From NCBI GenBank assembly GCA_001600875.1, contig BCLD01000007.1:747054-811053 (forward strand): 64,000 nucleotides of DNA, in the 5' to 3' direction. The notes under the pieces are model-generated. The model did not search any database and was not told the origin of the DNA. It saw nothing but the letters and a program-made list of their open reading frames with translations. The position numbers were made by a program, and so were the translations under genes. Shown piece after piece: positions 23,269-39,800 of the stretch. How positions within the stretch are numbered: the stretch's first letter is position 1; the number at the start of each line of letters is the position of its first letter. The stretch is from Solicoccozyma terricola. Its lineage: Eukaryota > Basidiomycota > Tremellomycetes > Filobasidiales > Piskurozymaceae.

Positions 23269-24744
23269 GGTTGGGAGTATATTGATGCAATAATGTGGGG
23301 AAACGACGGAGCAGTAGCCGAAGGTGAAGGGAGGGGAGGTGGAGGTTAATGGGTAGGTACGGTGGAGTTGGGAGTCACGTGACTGCATCACTCTCGGGAA
23401 CCACCTACACCACATTCATGGTCACAGTTGGTTATGTGTACCTGGCTATTGTCCTAACAGGGGTCGGTTGATGAACACAGACAGTACAGACAGTACTCTC
23501 ATTGTATTGAGACAGGTATTAGCAGCTTGCCCCCGATCAGAGTAAAAGGAGATCTCGCGGCCGTGCTGCTGGCAAACATGCGATCGCGACTCCAGCCGCG
23601 GCGGACATTCAATTCAATGACGGTATGCCCGGAAAGAAATGATCGCAGTCTCTGGCACTATTTGTATCTCCCGTCGGTTTCCTTCGGATAAGAACGCAGA
23701 CCTGTCTTTCGCAGAACCTCGCCAAACGACAAAAGTACTCTCAAACCGGTAATCTTCCGCATCAGCACTGGTTGTATCAACGGCTTGAGAGGTCTCGTAA
23801 GGGTAATTATATGAAACCAATGATGATCCGGAGTAAATTTGAGCCCAGACCATCCGAAGAAATCATTTCAGTTACCCGTTGATCAAGGAGTCAGCATGCT
23901 GTCAGACGACTGGGAGCGCCGCGTTATTTTTCCAAGTTCTGTTACTTTCCCGCGAAATTCCCGTTGGTGGTCATGCTGGCAGTACGATTGACCTTCCTTG
24001 GCACATGCAAAGTAGATAAAATACTTAGGACGTCATGCTTTCCTTGCATACTACTGTCTGGCAGGATACGATACAACCCGCATCAAGGTCCTGGCCACGC
24101 TGAAATGCCACGTCATAGCAATTTGTACGTTGTGGCGCCCCTGATTGCTGGATGGGATGAATGGGAATGCCTCGACAACATCATATCGCCGTTCCATCTT
24201 CATCCTCCCAACGTCGCATCGTCATTGTCCGTGTCTCTAGCAGCTTAAGTAGCTTGCCCAACGTCCACGGCAGTCGGAAACATCAGCTCGAGCATACCTC
24301 CTTTATATTGCTTGCTTTCATCTGCATCCTTCGTCTTGGTCATCATCTTGTGGTGGCATATTCCACCGTCGCGCGACCTGCAAAAGTGTCCAACATCAGT
24401 GGCTGAATTAGTGGTCGAGGTGAGTACTGGAGTGGATTGTGGTCTCTGGTAGCTAGCAAGGCGGTCTGCCCTCACGGCGGTCCGATTTAAAAGCTGGTCG
24501 CGCGAGTCCGTCATCGCTGATCGCGCGTCCATTGTTTTCTCCTTGCATATCATCAGCCTCTAACACCCCGTTTTTCGACAAGAAACAACCAGTTGTGATC
24601 TAAAGACACGAGTGGTGACACGGACGCTACTTCTATTTGATCAGCGGAACGTAATCTGGGCGTCTCCAACGCAGAAGAGAGAAAGCTCTCGACTCCAACC
24701 TCTCTTGGCATCATATCCTTTCATCTCCGTCTCTCGAATCTGCG
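23269..24744. other. Divergent 1.5-kb intergenic region, epoxide hydrolase / MUB1
   Basis: The flanking genes point outward. Open frames on the minus strand at 23614-23853 and 24245-24553 look protein-like in part but show no family and no convincing splice partners. I treat the interval as promoter plus possible unannotated small gene. The MUB1 5' leader is probably within about 24540-24744. Confidence 0.35.
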
Positions 24745-27700
24745 ATGAGGGACTCCAACTACACTTTTCCGATGCAAAATCGGGTCTGTGTATCGATCAC
24801 AGCGCAGCTTTACGACAGAAGAGGTGAGTAGGCCCCCCATTTGGAGCTAGAGCATCCGACCGAAGAAGGTACTCGAGCTGACAATGTGGCTCATCATCAC
24901 CAGCTCTTGATACCTCCGCACCATTACCCCTACTCAACTCCCTCACCCATCTCACATACCTTTCCTCCACTTCTCCTCGCATTCGGGAGATCCTCACCGT
25001 CGATGGAGGATTAGAGCGTCTCCTTGAGATTTTACAAGAATCTGCTCTACCTCGTCCACCTTCTCCACCTCCAGATTGGTATAGTCTACGTGGGCCTACC
25101 ACCGCTAGCATCCTCACCCAATCCCAGCAAAACTCACTTCGGCATTCGTTGGCATTCCAATGCATCGTCAATATCGGCGTGAGAGGATCGGAGGCTATTC
25201 GGACAAGGGTGGTTGAGAGCGGAGCATTGGACGTCGTAGCTCAGATCATGGAGGTGTGGTTGAAGGGAAAAGGAATGAGCATCGTTTCTGGACCGCTGGG
25301 AAGTCAAGCTGCGGTGGATCGTGCCTCGAGGGAAGGTATTATACCCGGACAGCATCGGTCAAGAGATCGACGACATCGAACGGAAGAGGAAAGAGAAAAA
25401 GATAGGGAAAGAAAAGCGAGACAGGAAGCGAAACTGGCTTCAACCGAGGTGCAAGCAGAGTCTTCAACCCCAGTTCCAAAGCCATGCAACGCCAGCGGCC
25501 CTGCGACGCAATCAGATGCCCATATTAGGCAACAACTAGAGGCTATTGGATCCACGCAAACCACACCTGCCCAACATGGTGCTGTGACTTCTGGTATATC
25601 GGCTTCCAGGCCTCCCCACACAATGGCAGGTGGTGACTCTGCGACACCGACGATTTCACGGGAAGATTTGGACAGTTTGCAGCTGTTGCCGATCGATGAC
25701 CCAACACCTGAACAAGCGGCCAGGATGACTGTCGAGCAGCGAGCTACGATTATTCGACTAAACGCGATCGGTAGATTGGCGGGTATGGATCGAGATGACT
25801 TGTGGCAAAGTCTCGCGACAGATCCGTTGAGCACCGACCGACTGAGGGACTACTTTCGGCAATTCGGTCTCGATGTGTCCACACTCGACATCTTGCGCGC
25901 GCAAACTACCCCACTCGTTCGCATACCGACTTCTCGTCTCGCTGCTGATCGTCATACTCACGAAATTCGGAGAATTCAACGTTCTGCCACAGCTACTGAA
26001 GCGGCGGAAGAGGATGTCACGATGGAGGAGGGCGGTGGTTCGACCAATGTGGCCGATGGAACGGTTGGTGCATCATCTCGACGTGACACCATCACTTCAT
26101 CGACGGCCATTCCACCACTCGCATCACAAATAGAGGCCATGACCCCTCGAGCTCCATCGGCACCTCTACCAGCCAATTCAGACTATTTCCATCCGTCATC
26201 TCATGAACAAACCAACGCCATGCCGCAACCTCGACTCATCAGAGCAGAAAATGTGGAGGAAATGGCGATTCTCGATCAGGGCAATCAGGTGACGGCAGCA
26301 GAGTCGCCGCTAGGCCAAAGCGCATCCAGCTCGACCTCTGCTCTTAGTTTGATGGGTGAAGACGGAGCATTGCCTTCTGGACCAGAAATCTTTGCCGAAG
26401 CCGAGAGCTCGTCCTCGGCGCGAGCTCGAGCTAGGAATATATTCGAAGCGAGATCGGGTTTACTTCCAACAGCTCCGGCTATCGACATGTCGAACATCAG
26501 CAACACTTCTACACCTGTCGGCACTCCGCCCGTAAGCTACGTAGGACACAGAGATCGGTCCCGCACCATCACGAATGGACAACGTGATCCTGCTGTTCAA
26601 CCTACTAGTCGACAAGCTGAATCTGAAGAACCAACTCGAGCGCCAAGCCGCACCGGCGATGCTGACCGACCCATCAGTCGTGCTGGGACCGAGGACGACG
26701 AGTCGGCAGATGGTGACCAAATGGGTGATGCTATGGATGAGCAGATCGGCATTGTTGGCTCGGCAGACGAAGACGATGGCATGACAGCGCTGGATACAAT
26801 GCAACGGGGTATTGGCGGAGACACCATGGAGGCCATCGACGGAGTCGACGCCAATGCTCAGGCTCAAGCCGAGGTCGACTTGGCCATGGGAGCACCTCCG
26901 GGAGCTCCGGGAGCTGCTCAAACCCCACGAATTCCCGAAATGACCCCGAGGCAGGCGTTACGGCCCATCCTACCACCAAATAACACACAGGATCCACGGG
27001 ACTTTGCAGGAGGTCCAGCCGTTGTCATCGCAGCAGGAGCTCCCAGGAGTTTTTCGGATCTCAGCAACCTAGTCAATGTGCTGGAAACCACATCAACGAC
27101 CAACGAATCGACCTACAGCGATGACACTCTTCTCCTCTGCCTGCAACTGCTCGCGTACCTCTCCAAATACCCTCACGTACGAGCGGCCTTCCATCATCCT
27201 CGTCGGCCAATGCATCCCGATGTTCATATTCCCGCCGACGTACCCCTCCCGGATCAACCATTCGTCTCCGAGTCCACCAACATGTTCTCTTTGGTGGAGC
27301 GATTCACTTTCCGCCCTTCACCCCCTGACCCCGATCTCGTCAAGCTGCCGGCTGATATTCAGTACTGGGCTGGTGTCATCATGCGCAACGCTTGTCGGAA
27401 GGACGAATTGCACGGCGGTGTTCGTCAATGCGCCAACATGTCATGTGGCAGACTCGAAACGTTTCCGCGAGAGTTTGCCAAGTGTCGTCGTTGTCGCAAA
27501 GCAAAGTATTGCAGCAAGGAATGTCAAAGCAAAGGGTGGCAAGAGGGGCATCGATTCTGGTTAGTTTGTTTGTCTTTTTGTTTACATCACCGTTGCTGAT
27601 GTTCTGCTGCGGCTCTAGGTGCAACGCTCGCGATGCCGAGCCCGACAATCCAATCGCCGGCACCGTCATCATCCCGTCAGCCGGCGCTCGTGCGGTCACA

Positions 27701-28045
27701 GTAGCTGGCCCTGCTGCAAATGTTGGATGGAACCCCGATCCGGCCTTGGAAGCAGCACGACGTCGGCATCAACGCCTCCGTGACAGATCTCATGAGACGC
27801 AAGCAGACGTTGACATGAGGCGCAGGACCGATGTCACGCCTGCTGCCATGACACCCCGAATCCAGGACCGTCGTCAACGCTCTACGGATTCGGACGCAAT
27901 GGACATCGACACGGATGCACCACCCGCAGCTCGACGTCTTGAGACGGTGGGAGAGGTCATTCCACCTACTCCAGTGATCCCCCACACTCAGATCAGGCAG
28001 CAGCCAAGTCTTGCACGCACTTTGCAGTCCACATGGCAACAGTAG
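24745..28045 (+). CDS. MUB1: MUB1/samB family MYND zinc-finger protein
   Basis: Three exons (24745-24823, 24904-27559, 27619-28045) join in frame to 1053 aa. The first codons read MRDSNYTFPMQNRVCVSITA and the first join gives LYDRRALDTSAPLPLLNSL, the hallmark N-terminus of Mub1/SamB proteins. An armadillo-like segment (FQCIVNIGVRGSEAIRTRVV) follows. A long disordered Ser/Ala/Asp-rich middle is larger than in yeast Mub1. The MYND finger is near the C-terminus: CANMSCGRLE, then FAKCRRCRKAKYCSKECQSK and GHRFWCNA, whose last W codon is split by the second intron. In yeast Mub1 works with the ubiquitin ligase Ubr2 to degrade the proteasome-gene activator Rpn4; Aspergillus samB affects morphogenesis. 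It converges on the NUP2-like gene, with only 82 bp between stops. Confidence 0.9.
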
Positions 28046-28127
28046 ATGACAATACGCATTGTATATGGTGTGGTGCGAATATACATCCCCCGTCTACCCA
28101 CAGTATCTGACCAAGCCCGAAGGTTGA

Positions 28128-31100
28128 TTACGGCAAAACTGAGAAATCTGATAGACCAAGACCTCTTCTCTCATGCTGAATTGCCTTGAGGGCGTCAGCT
28201 GCCCGTCTCGCCGAGTCAGCCTCTTTACCAAATGCAAAGACGAGTTGTACGACGCCTTCGTTGGCGAGGTCGAGCACCGTCAGCCGTATTGCGTTCTGTT
28301 GTTGCCAGGGTGACATTGCGTGTACGTTTTTGATAGATATGTTCTGAGCGGCAAAGACAGAGAGTATCAGCTATAGTCAAGCAGCGCAATGTCTCAATCA
28401 ACTAACTCGGACCACCCTTCCCGTCGCTGCATTTCGAACAATAAGCCGCCGTGGCAACGATGCATCGGTGTCATCTTCTTTCCCACCAGTGCCCTTTACG
28501 CGATTCAGCTTCATGTAACACTCTTGTGCATCCGAGTATGTTGCACGGCCGTCCTTGTTCACCCTTTTCAGTAGCTTGACAGGTCCCTCCCACATAGTCA
28601 TTTCGTCCTCCTCGCCCTTAGCGGGTCCCGAGGCGATCGAGGATGCAACTAAAGGTGGACTTGGAGGGGCTTCTTCCGCCTCGCCAGCTATCTCCTCTGC
28701 CGGAGCCGGAGTCGAGCCGGAAGATACAGCAGGCGTCGCAGCGGCAGGCTGTCCGAAAGAGAAAGAAGACGCTGACGACGAGCTGGCGAATGCGGATGGT
28801 TTGGGGGCGGTCGAAGTGAAGGAGAAGCCACTACTGACGGGTTTAGGAAGATCGGTAGGGGTACCAAAGGAAACGCTGCTAGCCGCAGGAGCACCGAAAC
28901 TGAAAGCGGGTTTGGGAGCATTCTCCGCAGTAGTAGTCGAGGCCACATCTTTGCCAAAGTCAAACGAGCTGGACTTTTGGCCAAAGGAAAACGCGGGAGA
29001 TGGGGTAGCTGTGAGGGTATCGCCCTTGGACGTCTGCGTTGACTGCTCGCTGCTCGAAGGTTTGGCTCGATCGGCCGCCTCTATATGACCAAAGGAGAAC
29101 CCAGTGGATGCAGTTCGAGGTTTCGGTAAGGAGCCGAACCCACCGCTGCTACTTGACCCGGCACCCAGGTTGAAGCTGCCAGGCGAGAACAGTGCCGGTT
29201 TTGACGGAGTGGTGGATGGGATTGTGGAGGGTGATCCGAAGATGCTTCCTCCTGGCTTGACAGTGGGCGTTATTGAAAATATAGCAGATTTGCGTTTGGA
29301 GGCCGAGCTTTCGGTCGAGTCCTCCAGGGGTCGCTTGGGTGTAGAAGTAGATGTATGCGTCTCGGAATCGATTTTTCGCTCAGATGACGTGCCGCCAGCC
29401 AGGATGTCGCGGACGAATTGCCCAGCAGAGCCTGCTTGTTGTGATGAGGTCGACACAGTGGGAGGGGCCTCCGATATGGCTTGGACAGGTCCAGCTTCGA
29501 ATGGCTTCGGAACGGTCGTTACCTCCTTCTGCGGAGGAGGCGCTGGCTCTTGCACACTCATCTGGACGTCCTCTGTGGTCTTCGCATTCACACCATTCAG
29601 CACCGGTCCATCTCGCTCAACCTCTTTTCCTTTCCGCCGTTTAACCACGTCCAGTCCAGCCTTTGACTGTATCTTCATAAGATGTGCATCATATTCATCT
29701 CTCAAGCGATCCAGCACCTCTCCAAGATCGACGAACGGCTCAGCCCGAACCTTTTGAGTAATCGCTTGCGCCAGAGAGTGATTGAGACCACGAAGGGAGG
29801 TAAGGAATTGGGTATCGTTGGAAACAGGGAAGTCTACTGTTTTGGACGTGGGAGCGGGAGCAGGAGGAGCGGTCGCTTGGGTAGTTGGGGTGAATGAAGA
29901 GGTGGTTGCCGCAGATGGCACCACCTTGACAGGCGCTGAAGAACCAAAAGTAAATCCACCAGAGGGCGGTGGTGGCATACCGTCGAGCTTGACGGCGGAC
30001 GGGATGAAACCAGAGCTAGACGAGCTCACTGCAGGTGCAGGTGCACCAGAGCCAAAGGCGAATCCAGCACTGGGTGGCTGCGGCATCGCGGAGGATTTTG
30101 ATGATTCTGCAGGAGCAGGTGTTGTGTTTACTTTCTGGACTGGCTTATCCGCCAGTGGCGGAGTAGCGGTAGATGCCCCTCCAAACGAGAACCCGGCGAA
30201 CGGAGAGCTGGTCGATTTCGATGGCAATCCATTCTGTGCTGTAGAAGGTGCTGAAACTTTGTCGACTTGCTGAGAGGACTCTTCTGTAGCGGTAGCCGGC
30301 TTGACAGCAGCAAAGAGATTGGAGGGTTTTGGCGGGGCAGGAACTGGTTTAACGGAAAACCCTCCAAATGCTGGAGGTTTGGACGAATTTACCGGTTCTT
30401 CCGCTGATTTTGCTGGTCCCGTAGTGGCTGCAGGAGTACTTGAAGCCGCCGCAGATGAGCCGAATGAGAAACTAGTAAAGGGAGATGCCGGTTTAGGAGG
30501 TGCTGCAGGTGGCGCTGAGAAAGAGAATCCACCGAATGCTGATACTGGTTTAGGATCAGCTGCTGCTGGGGTTGTGGTGGACGTAGACACTCCGCCGAAG
30601 CTAAAAGCTGGAGCGGCAGAAGTAGCAGTAGGAGCTGAGGAATTTGAGGGAGCGCCGAAGCTGGCGAAAGGGTTCGGAGCAGTTGATGACTGACAGTGTA
30701 GTCATATGGTTAGTCGGATATCGTAGTGGATTCCATGCTACTGGGACCTCACTGATGTAGCAAAAGGGTTTGTAGCCTGTGCAGATAATGTTTGTCAACC
30801 AAAACACTCAAGGCCGTGGGTTTAATTCACACATACAGGAGCCGGCGAGCTTGATGCAGATGCACCTAGACCTTTGCGCTGGGGCAATCCTCTTATCCTG
30901 TAAAGGCGGCCATCAGTGACAGGCATATCGCTTGTATATACGTCATTTGCTCACCGACGCTCAGCAATAGGAGGAGCTGGAGCATCTTGAGAGGTTGACT
31001 GGCCCTGCAAGCCGGTCAGAGTCAATATTCAGTTGCATGGAGCTGGATCAGCCGACCGACGTACCTCTCCGTCACTTCCGTCACCCCGCTCCGCATCATC

Positions 31101-31136
31101 CTTGGTAAGCTGATGTTCAGCTGTTCGCTTTGCCAT
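28128..31136 (-). CDS. NUP2: NUP2/NUP50-like nucleoporin with FG repeats and Ran-binding domain
   Basis: The start at 31136 gives MAKRTAEHQLTKDDAERGDG, the conserved importin-binding N-terminus of Nup50. Short exons follow, then a long exon with many FG-type repeats (FGGFSF, FAGFSFG, FSFG). The C-terminus is a RanBP1-like domain: DEMTMWEGPVKLLKRVNKDG, RRLIVRNAATGRVVRV and LVFAFGKEADSARRAADALK, ending at a TAA at 28128-28130. The family docks at the nuclear basket and helps recycle importin-alpha with Ran-GTP. The Ala/Pro-rich linker between FG repeats is compositionally biased and makes long open frames on the opposite strand, which I reject. Confidence 0.92.
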
Positions 31137-31354
31137 CCTTGAGTCGAGATGTGCCAAATGTTCAAGACGGATTTACTTTGTATGGGAATGAATGGCTTTG
31201 GACTTGGACGATCAACGATCAACCTTTGCAATTTGGGCGTCAAAATGCCGGCGAACCGCGAAAAAGGTGACAAGAAATAATAATTCATGCGGTTGACGGC
31301 CATATGGTACCTCCATCACTGCCCTGCGCATATACAACGTCCTTGGAATACTCA

Positions 31355-36466
<5,112 letters not shown>

Positions 36467-36811
36467 CTCGGTCCCTGGGACGTAGCTGAAGTGAGTGACG
36501 ACGAGCCCTCCTCCTGCGAACGAAGCTGTGGATGTGTGGAATGCTGTTGAATGCTGGTGGATGCTGTTGGATGCTGTTGAATGGCGTGTGGTGCGTGGTT
36601 TGAAAGGTAAACAAAGGCCAAGTCGCGTCCGTGTCTTCCATCATTTGAGACATGAGCAGTCCATCCGTCAGTTGGTGTTGCGACCATTAATATCAGGGAG
36701 CGGTGAGAGCAACAGATCGGTCTCATAACAGCTCGCTCGCACAGCCATCTCACACCCTTCCCGTACATTCCACAGCCCAATATCCATTTCCGCCAGCCAA
36801 CGAACCCAGCG
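36467..36811. promoter_or_regulatory. Shared divergent promoter of RecQ and RDH54 genes
   Basis: Only 345 bp separate the two ATGs of two recombination genes transcribed away from each other. The interval contains an imperfect GATGCTGTTG(A/G) repeat at about 36539-36585. No known DNA-damage element was identified by eye. Confidence 0.5.
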
Positions 36812-39800
36812 ATGGATCCTCGACTGGTCAAAAAGTTCGTCTCGCCAATCCCAGGTCATCGACATCAAACCGGCAGCTCAGGCTCTCACATCTCCCTCTC
36901 AAAACGCAAATTACCCGACTTTGTCCCTGATTCTAGCTCTGATAATGAAGATGAGCCACCAACAAAACATATCCGAACACCTCAACGACCTCCTTACACC
37001 TTTGGAGTCGGCGCAAGTCAACCGATAGATGCGGACGATATGCCGAGGGTTGCTTCTACCCAATACGACAGTCCGGTTGTGGTTGGACCATCGAGAGGTA
37101 TTCTAGGAAGGTCGATGGGAGGTGGTTTGATGCCAAGAAATGGATATGGAATGGGACCGAGTCGAGTCGAAGAGGTGGAAGAGAGCTACTGGATGGTGCA
37201 ATGGTGAGTTTGTTGATCAGCGGGGAAGGTGGTGGACGGTCCTAAAATATCCGGCCTTTGGTCCTGTAGGAGAAAACCCCAGCAGAGTGAGTAAGCTCCG
37301 CTTTTGGAATTGAGTGTTCAAAAATGCTGAGAACCGCTTCGTTACGCTCATAGAAAAGGTACGCTAGATGACCTGAAAAAAATTTCCTGGCTCGACTGAC
37401 AACTAAACCCTGTCACGTTGAACCCCATAGCATAGTAAGTTTTGTTCCAACATTCAAGACTATGCACCGACTCACCGATCATCGAAACCTTGCAGAAACC
37501 TGGGATGGCGATGCGGTGCTCGTCATCAGAGGAAACAAATGCGTGATGAAGGATATGGATGGTAGAGAGTAAGGTTTTGCCTGTTCGTTGCTATTTCACG
37601 TTACTGATCAGTCCGGTTATGTAGTATTGCTTCATGTGCGTATAAAGGTGGTAAGCTGAGATCTGGCGATGAGCTAAGGGTCGGAGGCAAGGAGGTGGGT
37701 TATCGCAAAGAGGCGTATGATATTGGGAACAGTCCGAATTCAGACGCTCTCTTCGCTTGTTTCAGGTCGAGATCGATCAAGAGATTCCAAGTCAACAGTG
37801 GGTTGTTTTCCGTCGTATCTAGTCACTCTTCGTTTCGTGTGTGCTCAATTTACACTACCCCAGATACCTCGATGGTACCTGCTTTGGCGCGAACTCTACC
37901 CAATCCAAGTTCCCTCCTTCCTCCGCTGCAGCAGGTAAACCCTTCCGAGCGCTCTCCGTCAAACCTCTTACTCCGGCGTTCCGTCAACCTGTGCCATCCG
38001 CTTCATTCTTTGCATCTCCAGCTGGGAAGAATATTGCGCCTACGTTGGCCAAGAAACACACGGCAGGTGACCCTAGATATGATCCCAATGCAGAAGGTGC
38101 CCTTGTGATGAAAAGGCCAAGTAAAGAACACGGGATCAAGTGGAACAAGAAGTGAGTGGTGCTCAGCTGGATGGTACAAAATTCTTTACTAAATCAGGCT
38201 CCAACCTACGGCAGAGGACTCCCCATTGTCGACGTCGTAGTCGATCCAGCACTGGCTCATTTTCTCCGACCACATCAAAGAGAAGGTGTCAAGGTGAGAT
38301 TCGGCGTCGGTGGCCCAAAAAAAAAAAAAAAAATCGCTTACGGGCGCTGAAACTCTCCCTTGCCGTTGCAGTTTATGTATGAATGTGTTATGGGGATGCG
38401 CAAGATGGAAGCGACTGGGTGTATTCTCGCGGACGAGATGGGTCTCGGAAAAACACTGCAAACCATCGCTCTGATTCATACATTGCTTCGTACGTGTGTG
38501 TGTGTGATCACCGTTCGATCTCGAGCTTGTACTGAGAACTCAACTTGCATAAAGAGCAAAATCCGTACGGAGGTCCCAGCATTAATGGAGTGTAAGTCTA
38601 CTCACATTGACTTGGTAGACTAGAGATGCTAATGGGCTATGATGTTCGTCAGCGTCGGCAAAGTGCTCGTAGTGTGTCCCGTCTCATTGGTACAGAATTG
38701 GAAGAAGGAGTTCAACAAATGGTCAGTGATTGCTACGCTGGCTATTGGATCCTTCTCACCGTTGTTCATCTGGCAGGCTTGGGAAGAATCGCGTCGGTGT
38801 GTTCGTAGGCGATGGAGACAAGACTCAAATCAAGCAATTCGTTAGTAGGGCTCGAACAATTCCGGGCGCATGTTGTTGGAAGCGGCTGATTGGCTACTCT
38901 TCGGCACTTTCACAGGCCAATAGCAAGAGTCATCAGGTGCTGCTGATCGGGTACGAGAAGGTGAGTTGGCTGCACCGCATTGCGCGAGATTGCCAAATAA
39001 GCTGAACCTCGTCTTTGCAGCTTCGAACAGTCGTGTATGTATTTTTAAGACCTCATCTTCAGACATATGACCGATCGCTAATCCTCCCTTTACCGGTTGT
39101 AGAGAGAATATCAAAACTTGCGTTCCACCTATCGGCCTCATCGTTTGCGACGAAGGTCACCGATTGAAGAGCAAGGACAACAAGACGACCAAGATGTTTG
39201 ACGTTTTGAATACGAAGAGAAGAATCAGTGAGTGGTGTGGCATCATCATCTTGACGAGAAAGCTGACCGAATGCATGACCAGTCCTGTCGGGCACTCCAT
39301 TGCAGAATGACTTGGGAGAGTATTGGGCGATGGTGTGTGCCTTCCCAATTCTCTTTCAAACGTGGATTTGTCAACTGATCGCACTATGCTTCCCAAGGCG
39401 GACTTTTCCTGTCCCGGCCTGCTTGACACGTATCAAGCCTTCAGCAAGATCTATGAGAAGCCAATTCTGAAATCGAGAACACCAAAGGTATCTGCCAAGG
39501 ATTTGGAGCTGGGTAAAGCTCGTGCGGAGAAGGTGCGTGGTGGTTGTTGCGATGTGCGGGACTCTATCTGACGTTGCTTTACAGCTCGCGGAGATCAGTC
39601 GTCAATTCGTGTTGCGCAGAACGGCCGACATTTTGTCCCACTATCTTCCGGCGAAAGGTGAGATGCCTGACGATGACCTATGAGGGTGTCGATCTGATCG
39701 CCAGCTTGTCTGCAGACGAATATGTCGTCTTCATAGCTCCATCGTCTCTGCAATTAGCCATATTCGAGAAATTGTTGACGCCGACGATGCTTCGGGCGTT

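Noticed and set aside
25304..25834. 176-aa minus-strand ORF opposite MUB1
   Set aside because: It is a shadow of the large MUB1 exon, with Ser/Cys-rich composition and no motifs.
28555..30693. Several long plus-strand ORFs opposite the nucleoporin
   Set aside because: They mirror the Ala/Ser/Gly/Pro-rich FG-repeat protein on the minus strand and show no family; base composition alone keeps them open.
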